From NCBI GenBank assembly GCA_032681305.1, contig CP136340.1, forward strand, positions 558,001 to 622,000: a DNA stretch of 64,000 nt, read 5' to 3'. This document shows positions 43,100 to 51,224 of the stretch, piece after piece; within the stretch, counting starts at the first letter, position 1, and every line of letters starts with the position of its first letter. The notes below the pieces were generated by a model that did no database searches, was not told the DNA's origin, and saw only the letters and a program-made list of their open reading frames with translations. Both the position numbers and the translations under genes were made by a program. The DNA comes from HIMB114 sp008638005. Its GTDB lineage: Bacteria > Pseudomonadota > Alphaproteobacteria > Pelagibacterales > Pelagibacteraceae.

Positions 43100-43622
43100 A
43101 ACTATTGAAGAAATAATAAGAGTAGATCACGCTGGAGAAAGAGGTGCGGTCAACATTTATGATGGACAGCTCATGGCGCTTCAACTTTTAAAGTCAGATC
43201 CGGAAATGGAAAAAAAAATATCTGAAATGAAAGAGCATGAAAAAGAGCACTTAAAATATTTTGAGCAACAGTTAGCTGAAAGAAAAGTTAGGCCTACATT
43301 ATTATTACCAATGTGGGATTTGTTAGGTGTTAGTTTAGGTTTTGTTACTGGTCTTATGGGTAAGAAAGCTACAATGCTATGTACCGCTTCTGTTGAAGAA
43401 GTAATAGATAAACATTATCAATCTCAAATTGAACATCTTGAAAGGGAAGAGAAGCAAGAAAAAGATCTCATTAAAAAAATTAAAAAATTTAGACAAGATG
43501 AACTTGATCATAGGGATTTGGCTTATGAAGAAGGCGCAACTAAAAAAGGTGCTTTTGGTCTTTTAGATATGGCTATAAAAACAGGTTCTAGAATTGCTAT
43601 TGAAGTAGCTAAAAGAATTTAA
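43086..43622 (+). CDS. coq7: Demethoxyubiquinone hydroxylase (Coq7 type)
   Basis: This 178-residue di-iron monooxygenase performs a late ring hydroxylation in ubiquinone synthesis. It has the di-iron motifs VDHAGERGAVNIY (about 13-25), EHEKEHLKYFE and the C-terminal FRQDELDHRDLA, and the central membrane-associating hydrophobic stretch. It is convergent with the HNH gene with no gap. Ubiquinone also serves DsbB next door, although that link is inference. Confidence 0.93.
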   Translation: MKKNKTIEEIIRVDHAGERGAVNIYDGQLMALQLLKSDPEMEKKISEMKEHEKEHLKYFEQQLAERKVRPTLLLPMWDLLGVSLGFVTGLMGKKATMLCTASVEEVIDKHYQSQIEHLEREEKQEKDLIKKIKKFRQDELDHRDLAYEEGATKKGAFGLLDMAIKTGSRIAIEVAKRI

Positions 43623-44192
43623 TCACGGTTCTAATTTAACATCCCAGTATAAGTAATCTAACCAGCTTTCATGTAAAAAATTTGGTGGAAAATATCTTCC
43701 ATTTCTATGCAGTTGTTCTTCTGACGGTTTATATGGTTTGACCGAAGGTATCATCCCGCAAGCTTTTGGCATCTTACCTCCTTTTTTCACATTACAAGGT
43801 GAGCAAGCTGTTGCTACATTCTCCCAAGTAGTTAATCCACCTAAAGATTTTGGTATAACGTGATCGAATGTAAGATTTTTTTTATCACCACAGTACAAAC
43901 AGGTAAATTTGTCTCTCAAGAAAACATTAAATCTAGTAAAATTTGGAAACTCTGAAGGTTTTACAAAACTTTTTAATGAAATTACACTTGGTAACTTCAT
44001 TGTAAATGAAGGGCTTCTTATTTCTCTATCGTATTCTGAAACAATGTTTACCCTTTCAAGGAAAACATCTCTTATAGCATCTTGCCAGCTCCATAATGAT
44101 AAAGGATAGTAACTTAGAGGTCTATAATCAGCATTTAGAACCAATGCAGGACATTTTTCAAGCGGAAGATTTTCACTTGATGAAGCAATCAT
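43623..44192 (-). CDS. HNH endonuclease-family protein
   Basis: This 189-residue protein has an N-terminal region typical of a widespread group (PALVLNADYRPLSYYPLSLWSWQDAI) and an HNH domain with CLYCGDKKNLTFDHVIPKSLGG and the paired CSPCNVKKGG zinc-binding cysteines. The DH and N residues of the nuclease core are present. This group is chromosomal and common in proteobacteria and is not tied to phage here. Function unknown. Confidence 0.88.
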   Translation of the reverse strand: MIASSSENLPLEKCPALVLNADYRPLSYYPLSLWSWQDAIRDVFLERVNIVSEYDREIRSPSFTMKLPSVISLKSFVKPSEFPNFTRFNVFLRDKFTCLYCGDKKNLTFDHVIPKSLGGLTTWENVATACSPCNVKKGGKMPKACGMIPSVKPYKPSEEQLHRNGRYFPPNFLHESWLDYLYWDVKLEP

Positions 44193-44263
44193 GATTAAAA
44201 AGTTATATAAATTTATAAATTAAAGCAAGTTAAAGTTTTATTAATAAACATCATCAAAATTTA

Positions 44264-44902
44264 TTATAAACTTTTTATAAAATTTAACCCCTCGCTTAAT
44301 CCATCCGGTGAAATAGAATGTCCCAACCCTTCATAAACATGATAGTCTACTACAAAACCTTTTTGTTCTAAAAAATCATTAGATTTATACATTTCCTCAA
44401 TCGGAACAATCTCATCACCATTACCATGAAATAGTTTAATTCTTGGCTTAGATTTTAGTTCTTTATCAAATAAATCATAATCATAAATTTTTCCTGAATA
44501 ACCGAGAACACCTGCAATATTTACTTTTTGTCTTATCGCATACTGAATACTCATCATTGTCCCTTGGGAAAAACCAACTAAAATCAAATCTTTGAGTTCA
44601 AGTTTTAGTTCATCAAGCTTAGTGGTAATACATTTATCTAGCTTATCTAAGGAAATCATAGTTTCTTTTCTTATTTGATCGTTATTTGTCTGCATGAGAT
44701 CAAACCACTCAAACCCAGATGCATTAACTTGACAAACATTTGGGGCATTTGGAACGCAAAAATGAACATCGGGTAAAAATCTTTGCCAATAATTTGCTAT
44801 TGAAAATAAATCATTAGCGTCAGCTCCATAGCCATGTAATATAAAAACTAATTTTTTAGTTTTTGATGATAAGCTTTTTAATTCCAATATATTTAAACTC
44901 AT
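44264..44902 (-). CDS. Phospholipase/carboxylesterase family alpha/beta hydrolase
   Basis: This 212-residue alpha/beta hydrolase has the serine nucleophile in GFSQG (about 118-122), the oxyanion-region HGYGADANDL near the N-terminus, FHGNGDEIVP (Asp), and the C-terminal GLGHSIS (His). It matches the acyl-thioesterase/carboxylesterase type. Substrate unknown. There are 42 bases to the divergent HIG1 gene. Confidence 0.9.
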   Translation of the reverse strand: MSLNILELKSLSSKTKKLVFILHGYGADANDLFSIANYWQRFLPDVHFCVPNAPNVCQVNASGFEWFDLMQTNNDQIRKETMISLDKLDKCITTKLDELKLELKDLILVGFSQGTMMSIQYAIRQKVNIAGVLGYSGKIYDYDLFDKELKSKPRIKLFHGNGDEIVPIEEMYKSNDFLEQKGFVVDYHVYEGLGHSISPDGLSEGLNFIKSL

Positions 44903-44944
44903 TTTTTATTATCTTTACGTCTATTATATGTTACAGACATTTCA

Positions 44945-45148
44945 ATGTCAGAAAATACTTTAAAATTTATTGCGATTATTGCAATGATTGCTGTAGCCGT
45001 AGTTCTAATCCGAGGACTTAAAACTTTTTTTGTTGGAGGAAATCTTGATAGTAAAAAGAAAAGTAACAAACTCATGCAAATGCGAATTATGCTGCAATTT
45101 TGCGCTATAGTAGTTCTTATGGCTCTAGCCTACATTACTGGTAAATAA
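44945..45148 (+). CDS. HIG1-domain twin-transmembrane protein
   Basis: This 67-residue protein has two helices (about 6-24 and 47-65) flanking KSNKLMQMRIMLQF, the hallmark of the hypoxia-induced-gene-1 domain. In mitochondria such proteins associate with cytochrome oxidase; bacterial homologues are presumed to assist respiratory complexes. It ends one base before the convergent TlpA-like gene. Confidence 0.8.
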   Translation: MSENTLKFIAIIAMIAVAVVLIRGLKTFFVGGNLDSKKKSNKLMQMRIMLQFCAIVVLMALAYITGK

Positions 45149-45679
45149 TTAAAAAGATTTTATCCAATTTACAAATTCTTCATTATTAAAATCAATATCG
45201 CCTAGAATTCTAGCAACCTCTTTCTTCTCCGAATTTACCACAAGAGTAACTGGGACCCCCCTTAAACCAAGTGATCTTGTAAGTTTTAAATTTTTATCAA
45301 AATATGTGGTTAGATTTTTAATACCCAAATTATCTAAAAAAGATTTAACATCAGAATACTTTTTATTCTCAAGGTTAATTAAAACTATATTTAACTGCTT
45401 AGAATTTACACTGTTTGCAAGTTTATCCAAAAGTGGAAGTTCTTTTTTACATGGCGCACACCATGTTGCCCAAAAATTTATTAAAGTCACTTTAGAGCTT
45501 AATTTTTCTAAAATAATTTTTTGTGATTTAATGTTTTCAATTTCTAAAATTGGCAAATCTCTTGGGCTTTGATGTATGACAATATTTGTAAATGTTTTAT
45601 TGATATTGGCTTGTGAATGTATGCTATTAGTATTAAGAATAAAAAATATTGTTATAAAAAATAAAAAAAAACGAAACAT
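45149..45679 (-). CDS. TlpA-like periplasmic thiol-disulfide oxidoreductase
   Basis: This 176-residue protein has an N-terminal signal or anchor (about 1-22) and a thioredoxin fold with WATWCAPCKKELP (Cys74, Cys77). GVPVTLVV provides the cis-proline loop. TlpA-type reductants support cytochrome c or oxidase biogenesis. It is divergent from argH with only 19 bases between start codons. Confidence 0.9.
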   Translation of the reverse strand: MFRFFLFFITIFFILNTNSIHSQANINKTFTNIVIHQSPRDLPILEIENIKSQKIILEKLSSKVTLINFWATWCAPCKKELPLLDKLANSVNSKQLNIVLINLENKKYSDVKSFLDNLGIKNLTTYFDKNLKLTRSLGLRGVPVTLVVNSEKKEVARILGDIDFNNEEFVNWIKSF

Positions 45680-45698
45680 TGAATTATCTTAAATCAAA

Positions 45699-47087
45699 AT
45701 GACCAAAACAAAAACAAATAAAGTCTGGGGTGAGAGAATGAAATCTAAACCTTCAAAACTTTTAACAGAAATTAATGCTTCCATAGATATAGATCAAGAA
45801 TTGTATATTCAAGATATACAAGGATCTATCGTACATTGCAAAATGTTAGCAAAACAAAAAATTATAGATCAAAATATCTCTAAAAAAATTGTTAAAGGAT
45901 TAGAAAAAATAAAAAAAGAAATTGAAAATAATAAATTTATATTTTCAAAATTAGACGAGGATATTCATCTAAATATTGAAAAAAGATTATTTGATATCAT
46001 CGGCCCTGAAGCTGGTTTTTTACATATAGCAAGATCAAGAAATGACCAAGTTACTACAGACTTTAAACTCTGGGTGATGGATTCATCAAAAAAACTAAAT
46101 GTTGAAATAAAAAATCTTATCAAAGCAATAATTAAATTAGCTGACAAACATAAAGATATTATCATGCCAGGTTTTACACATTTAAAAAATGCACAGCCTG
46201 TTTTGTTTTCTCACTATCTTCTCGCTTACGTTGAGATGTTTAAAAGAGATTATAAAAAATACTTAAATGTAATTGAAAACACATCTGAGAATCCACTCGG
46301 ATCAGCTGCTCTTGCAGGGACAAGTTTTAATTTAGACAGAAATTATACGTCCAGTAATTTAGGTTTTAATAAACCAACTGATAACTCGATAGATGGAGTA
46401 TCAGATAGAGATTATGCATTAGAATTTTTATTTGTATCTAGTTTGTGCTCAATGCATTTATCAAGGTTAGCTGAAGAGATTGTCTTATGGAACTCTGACA
46501 TTGTTAAAATGATAAGTATCAAAGATAAAATGCTAACAGGCTCTTCGATCATGCCTCAGAAAAAAAATCCTGATGGTGCTGAATTGCTAAGAGGCAAAAC
46601 TGGTTCTGTTTATTCTAATTTACAATCTTTATTAGTTACAATGAAAGGACTTCCCCTTTCATATTTTAAAGATATGCAAGAAGATAAAAAGCCTGTATTT
46701 GAAACATACCATACTGTAAAATTAAATCTTAGAATCGCCAAAGAACTTATCGACTCTATTACTCCTAATAAAAAAGTTATGAGAAAATTTGCAAATGATG
46801 GATATACAACTGCTACAGACTTTGCTGACTACTTGGTTAAAAAAGGATTAAGTTTTAGAGAGGCGCATAAAAAATCTGCAAAACTTGTAAATATTGCTGA
46901 AAAAAAAGGTATGACCTTGGATCAATTAAAATTTAAAGAAATTCAATCTATTGATAAACTAATTGATAAAGATGTTTTAAAAATCCTTACGGTGGAAAAT
47001 TCCGTAAATTCAAAAATATCTTACGGTGGCACTTCGAAAAGAAATGTAGTTAAAATGATTAATAAATTAAAAAAGGAATTTAAATGA
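45699..47087 (+). CDS. argH: Argininosuccinate lyase
   Basis: This 462-residue enzyme of the fumarase superfamily forms arginine and fumarate. It starts with the KVWGERM motif, has LHIARSRNDQVTTDFKLW and the signature GSSIMPQKKNPDGAEL (about 282-297). Length is typical. It is followed by lptM overlapping by 4 bases and lysA, which is an arrangement known in alphaproteobacteria. Confidence 0.96.
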   Translation: MTKTKTNKVWGERMKSKPSKLLTEINASIDIDQELYIQDIQGSIVHCKMLAKQKIIDQNISKKIVKGLEKIKKEIENNKFIFSKLDEDIHLNIEKRLFDIIGPEAGFLHIARSRNDQVTTDFKLWVMDSSKKLNVEIKNLIKAIIKLADKHKDIIMPGFTHLKNAQPVLFSHYLLAYVEMFKRDYKKYLNVIENTSENPLGSAALAGTSFNLDRNYTSSNLGFNKPTDNSIDGVSDRDYALEFLFVSSLCSMHLSRLAEEIVLWNSDIVKMISIKDKMLTGSSIMPQKKNPDGAELLRGKTGSVYSNLQSLLVTMKGLPLSYFKDMQEDKKPVFETYHTVKLNLRIAKELIDSITPNKKVMRKFANDGYTTATDFADYLVKKGLSFREAHKKSAKLVNIAEKKGMTLDQLKFKEIQSIDKLIDKDVLKILTVENSVNSKISYGGTSKRNVVKMINKLKKEFK

Positions 47088-47200
47088 AAAAAATAATAAC
47101 TCTATTTGTTTCTATATTATTTATTTTTACAGCATCTTGCGGGAAAAAGGGTCCGCCAATTTACCAAGAAAAATCTAAAGTAAATATTGATAGATCTTAA
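47084..47200 (+). CDS. lptM: LptM (YifL-like) small lipoprotein
   Basis: This 38-residue protein has a lipoprotein signal peptide with lipobox TASC (Cys19) followed by GKKGPPIY, the conserved CGxKGPL-like signature of LptM, which assists LptD maturation in the outer membrane. Its position between argH and lysA matches other proteobacteria. It overlaps argH as ATGA. Confidence 0.85.
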   Translation: MKKIITLFVSILFIFTASCGKKGPPIYQEKSKVNIDRS

Positions 47201-47208
47201 AATTTTAA

Positions 47209-48441
47209 ATGGATTTTTTAAAATTTAAAAATAACAAACTATCAGTTAACAATATTGATTTAAAAAAAATTACAAAAAGTAAAAAAACTCCATATTATTT
47301 TTACTCATTTGACCAACTAAACAAAAATATAATAAAATTAAAATCTGTATTCAAATCTTCTAATCCATTAATTTGTTTTGCCGTCAAAGCTAATTCCAAT
47401 ATTGAAGTTATTAAAGAATTAAAAAATAAAGGTCTCGGGGCTGATGTTGTCTCTTTAGGAGAGCTAAAACTTGCTTTAAAAGCGGGTATCAAAGCGGAAA
47501 AAATAGTTTTTTCGGGGGTTGGAAAATCAATAGATGAGATAGAATTTGCTATAAAAAAAGGAATTTTATCAATTAACGCAGAATCAAAAAATGAGATTGA
47601 TTTAATTAATGCTGTTTCTCAAAAATTAAAAAAAATAATCAATATCGGGATAAGAATTAATCCAAATATAAAAGCTGATACTAATAAAAAAATTACAACA
47701 GGTGATAAAATCAATAAGTTTGGGATTAGTATAGATGATTTTTATAAAATTATAAAATCTAAGTCACATTATAAAAACATAAATATAAATTTACTTAGTG
47801 TTCATATAGGTAGTCAAATTAAAGATATTATTTTTTATAAAAAATTATTAATCGTAATTGAAAAAATTCTAAATAATTTAAAAAAACAAAATCATAATAT
47901 TCAATATGTTGATCTTGGTGGTGGAATGGGAATTCCTTATTTTAAAACAGACAAAGAATTCAATATTAAAAAATTTGGAAAAATGGTGGATCAGTTTTAC
48001 CTTAAACAAAAGCTACAGATCATATTTGAAATTGGACGATATCTTGTTGGCAATATTGGCGCAATTATATCTAAAGTTATTTACGTAAAAAAAACTAAAG
48101 ATCGATATTTTATTATTTTAGATACAGGCATGAATGATATGGCTAGATCGGCGATTTATGAAGCTTTCCATGAAATACTACCTTTAGAAAAAAATACAAA
48201 AAAATTTAAAATTAAAGTTGAATTTGTTGGGCCAATTTGTGAAAGCAGTGATACTTTTGGTTTATATAAGTCTTATCCTATTTTAAAAGACGGAGATTTT
48301 GTATGCATTACTAATTGTGGGGCCTACGGAAGAACATTAAGTTCAAATTATAATATGCGACCTCTAATTGAAGAATTAGTTATTAAAAGAAATAAGATTA
48401 AAACAGTTAGAAAAAGACAAAAAATTGAAAATATAATTTAA
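47209..48441 (+). CDS. lysA: Diaminopimelate decarboxylase
   Basis: This 410-residue PLP enzyme makes L-lysine from meso-DAP. The Schiff-base lysine is Lys60 in FAVKANSN; VHIGSQI, LGGGMGIPY and CESSDTFG (substrate and dimer site) are conserved. It is the last step of the pathway that contains dapD and dapE at 20 kb. It is followed directly by the GTG start of the acyltransferase. Confidence 0.95.
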   Translation: MDFLKFKNNKLSVNNIDLKKITKSKKTPYYFYSFDQLNKNIIKLKSVFKSSNPLICFAVKANSNIEVIKELKNKGLGADVVSLGELKLALKAGIKAEKIVFSGVGKSIDEIEFAIKKGILSINAESKNEIDLINAVSQKLKKIINIGIRINPNIKADTNKKITTGDKINKFGISIDDFYKIIKSKSHYKNININLLSVHIGSQIKDIIFYKKLLIVIEKILNNLKKQNHNIQYVDLGGGMGIPYFKTDKEFNIKKFGKMVDQFYLKQKLQIIFEIGRYLVGNIGAIISKVIYVKKTKDRYFIILDTGMNDMARSAIYEAFHEILPLEKNTKKFKIKVEFVGPICESSDTFGLYKSYPILKDGDFVCITNCGAYGRTLSSNYNMRPLIEELVIKRNKIKTVRKRQKIENII

Positions 48442-49128
48442 GTGATTTTTTTAAGATCTTTAATATTCAACATACTAATTTATTTAGGAATAATTTTTTC
48501 CTGCCTTATTGGTATTCCTCTTTTAATTTTACCTTCAATTTATTTAAGAAAATTAAATAGTTTTCTGGGATGGTATTTTATTTTTATCTCCAGGGTTGTT
48601 TTAAATGTCAAAGTTAATACATCTGGAATTGAAAAGTTAAATACAAGCCAAAAGTTTTTTATTGCATCATCTCATCAATCAATGTTTGAAACTTTTGCAT
48701 ATAATTATTTTATTCCGAACGGTTTTTTTATTTTAAAAAAAGAATTAATGAACATTCCACTATTTGGCCTCTATTTAAAAAAATTAAATTGTGTTTCTAT
48801 TGATCGTGGAAAAACTACTAAAGAAAATCTAAATTTTTCTGATAAAGTTATAAATAATATTAACAATGGTAAAACCTTAATTATTTTTCCTCAAGGAACT
48901 AGAGTGCCTCATAATGAACGTGCTCCTATTAAAAAAGGAGTTAGAAGAATTTATGAAAATTTAAAAATTTCATGTTTACCAATAAAATTAAATACTGGAA
49001 AAGTCTGGCCAAAAAATAGTTTTTTAAAATATCCCGGCGAAATAAACTTCATCTTTAAAGATATTATTGAACCAAACCTAACTGGGGATGATTTTATTAA
49101 AGCGTTAGAATTTGCGCTTTATGAGTAA
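48442..49128 (+). CDS. 1-acyl-glycerol-3-phosphate acyltransferase (PlsC-like)
   Basis: This 228-residue membrane acyltransferase has an N-terminal helix (about 8-30), the active-site motif SSHQSMFE (His78, Glu83; HX4E in place of the usual HX4D), and FPQGTR as the third motif. The family completes phosphatidate in phospholipid synthesis. It starts with GTG adjoining the lysA stop. The 3' end faces tyrA two bases away. Confidence 0.88.
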   Translation: MIFLRSLIFNILIYLGIIFSCLIGIPLLILPSIYLRKLNSFLGWYFIFISRVVLNVKVNTSGIEKLNTSQKFFIASSHQSMFETFAYNYFIPNGFFILKKELMNIPLFGLYLKKLNCVSIDRGKTTKENLNFSDKVINNINNGKTLIIFPQGTRVPHNERAPIKKGVRRIYENLKISCLPIKLNTGKVWPKNSFLKYPGEINFIFKDIIEPNLTGDDFIKALEFALYE

Positions 49129-49130
49129 CC

Positions 49131-49997
49131 TTACTCCAAACCTTCTTTTATAATTTTTTCTCTTATCTCTTTGGTCTTTTTAAACTTGTCATATAAGAAC
49201 TTTCCATCATCATTCTGAATAGCTTCCATCACTTTCTTAAGGTCATTGTTAAATTTATTTAACATTGAGATAATTTCATTCTTATTACTGAGCATAATAT
49301 CTCTCCACATTGTGGGGTCGGATGATGCTATTCTTGTAAAATCTCTAAATCCACTGGCGCTAAACTTAATAACTTCTGATTTGATATCCTCTTCAAGATC
49401 ATTTGCAGTACCTACAATATTATATGCGATTAAATGAGGGATATGACTCGTAATAGCCATAATTGAGTCGTGATCTTTGGGACTCATAGTTTCAATTTGA
49501 GAACCAAAATTTTTCCAAAGATCGTTAATTTTTTTAACATGATGTTCTTCACACATTTCGCAAGGTGTTGAGATAAACCATCTATCCTTAAATAATTCCT
49601 TAAAACCATTCTCAGGACCACTCTTTTCTGTACCTGCAATCGGATGGCCAGGAACAAAAATTTTGTTCTTTAAAAATTTTTTTGCTTTTTCTATTACTTG
49701 AATTTTAGAAGAACCCACGTCTGTAATGATGCAATCATCTAATTTAAGTTTATTTAATTCAAAAAAAATATTTTCGTAAGTACTGATAGGTGTGCATATA
49801 AAAATAACTTCGGATTTCTCAAGTTCCTGATTAATGGCAGTATGATAAGAGTTACCCAAAGCTAAATGCTCACTTGATTTTAAATTACTCACATTTGAGT
49901 CAACTATATTGATTTCTGCCTGATTATTAATATCTTTGATCGCTCTAGCTATAGAAGATCCAATTAAACCAATTCCTATAATTGAAACATTATTCAT
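49131..49997 (-). CDS. tyrA: Prephenate/arogenate dehydrogenase
   Basis: This 288-residue NAD(P)-dependent enzyme leads to tyrosine. It has the nucleotide-binding GIGLIGSSIARAI (about 7-19), PGHPIAGTEKSGPENG (about 116-131) and HxxP-containing AITSHIPHLIAY. It overlaps hisC by one base, and the pair forms a dehydrogenase/transaminase unit for aromatic amino acids. Confidence 0.93.
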   Translation of the reverse strand: MNNVSIIGIGLIGSSIARAIKDINNQAEINIVDSNVSNLKSSEHLALGNSYHTAINQELEKSEVIFICTPISTYENIFFELNKLKLDDCIITDVGSSKIQVIEKAKKFLKNKIFVPGHPIAGTEKSGPENGFKELFKDRWFISTPCEMCEEHHVKKINDLWKNFGSQIETMSPKDHDSIMAITSHIPHLIAYNIVGTANDLEEDIKSEVIKFSASGFRDFTRIASSDPTMWRDIMLSNKNEIISMLNKFNNDLKKVMEAIQNDDGKFLYDKFKKTKEIREKIIKEGLE

Positions 49998-51070
49998 TAA
50001 AAATTATTTTCTAAAATATCTAAGAATTTGTTATTTTCCTCTTCAGTTCCAACAGTCAACCTTAAAGAGTTTTCAATATTATAAGCATTCATTTTTCTTA
50101 GTAAAATCTTATTATTTATAAAAATTTCAAAAGCTTTTTCTGAATTCATTTTTGCATTATTAAAATTTAGTAGTAAAAAATTTGCAACAGGCTCATTTGT
50201 CTTGATATTTTTCGATATAATTTTTTCGTACATTTTTTTTATCCATTTTTCATTATGCTCAATATTTTTATTAATCCAATCTTCATCTTGCAAAGCTATA
50301 CTGCCTGCTTTCTCTGCTATTCCAGAAACATTAAAAGGAGGCTTAAAAGTATTTGCCGCTTTAATTATTTCTTTTGAACCATAGCCCCACCCTAACCTTA
50401 AATTTGCTAAACCAAATATTTTAGAAAAAGTCCTACAGATAACTGTATTTTTTGAATCTTTAAATAATTCAAGACCATTTTTGTAATCCTTTTTTGTGAC
50501 GTATTCAGCGTAAGCATCGTCAACCATTAACAGAATATTTTCTGGTAATTTTTTTCTAAGGTTAATTAATTCATCAGCGTTTAAGTATGTGCCTGTTGGA
50601 TTGTTTGGATTGGCAATAAAAACAATTTTAGTTTTTGATGAAAGAAGCTTCAAAGTTTCATCAATTGAAAATTTATTATTTATATTTTTAGCGAACTTAA
50701 CATTTGCACCATTTAACTGTGAGTAAATTCTGTACATCAAAAAAGACTCTTCAGCGACAATGACTTCGTCTTTTTCATTTAGAAATGACTGGCAAATTAA
50801 ACTTATAATCTCGTCAGATCCAGAGCCAATAATAATCTGATCAATATTTAAATTAAATTTTTTTGATATTGTTTCTTTAAGTTCATTACTATTTCCATCA
50901 GGATATTTCTTTAAATCCACATTATTTCTTAGCAATTCCAATACTTTCGGGGATGGCCCAAGAGCTGATTCATTTGCTGATAATTTTATAGGGTTATCTA
51001 TATTATTAATTTTAGACAAACCGCCTACATATAAGTCAACATTAACTGTTTTTGGTTTAGGTAAATTCAT
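49997..51070 (-). CDS. hisC: Histidinol-phosphate/aromatic aminotransferase
   Basis: This 357-residue class I/II PLP aminotransferase has GSGSDEIISLI, PNNPTGTYL and the Schiff-base region TFSKIFGLANLRLGWGYG. It lies immediately before tyrA, so beside histidinol phosphate it may well transaminate prephenate or phenylpyruvate in aromatic synthesis. I cannot tell HisC from a dedicated aromatic enzyme by eye. Confidence 0.88.
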   Translation of the reverse strand: MNLPKPKTVNVDLYVGGLSKINNIDNPIKLSANESALGPSPKVLELLRNNVDLKKYPDGNSNELKETISKKFNLNIDQIIIGSGSDEIISLICQSFLNEKDEVIVAEESFLMYRIYSQLNGANVKFAKNINNKFSIDETLKLLSSKTKIVFIANPNNPTGTYLNADELINLRKKLPENILLMVDDAYAEYVTKKDYKNGLELFKDSKNTVICRTFSKIFGLANLRLGWGYGSKEIIKAANTFKPPFNVSGIAEKAGSIALQDEDWINKNIEHNEKWIKKMYEKIISKNIKTNEPVANFLLLNFNNAKMNSEKAFEIFINNKILLRKMNAYNIENSLRLTVGTEEENNKFLDILENNF

Positions 51071-51124
51071 TTTTTTTGGGTTTCATATAATACTTCTCAA
51101 ATACAATCAAAAAAAGCTGATTAA

Positions 51125-51153
51125 TTGACAAAGAAATAGCCTTTTAGTACAAA
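51125..51153 (+). promoter_or_regulatory. metX promoter
   Basis: A perfect -35 TTGACA (51125-51130) and -10 TACAAA (51148-51153) are separated by 17 bases. The implied start, near 51160, coincides with the 5' edge of the riboswitch. Confidence 0.7.
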
Positions 51154-51157
51154 ACCG

Positions 51158-51201
51158 ACACCGCCGATTTACCGAATTGCGGGCGATAACAGCTAAAGAG
51201 G
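51158..51201 (+). promoter_or_regulatory. SAM-II riboswitch controlling metX-metW
   Basis: The segment contains the SAM-II core in order: a 4-bp P1 (CGCC 51162-51165 with GGCG 51182-51185), loop GATTTACCGAATTGC (51166-51180), GATAA after P1, and AGCTAAAGAGG (51191-51201). The last element carries both the pseudoknot strand and the Shine-Dalgarno sequence. Bound S-adenosylmethionine would therefore hide the ribosome site. SAM-II elements before metX are known in alphaproteobacteria and marine metagenomes. Confidence 0.8.
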
Positions 51202-51218
51202 AAATCGCAAAGCGATTT
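51202..51218 (+). promoter_or_regulatory. Hairpin between metX Shine-Dalgarno and start codon
   Basis: AAATCGC-AAA-GCGATTT is a perfect 7-bp stem with a 3-base loop. It starts the base after the GAGG of the riboswitch and ends 6 bases before the ATG at 51225. The linear distance of 23 bases would shrink to about 6 when folded. Confidence 0.6.
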
Positions 51219-51224
51219 AAAAGA

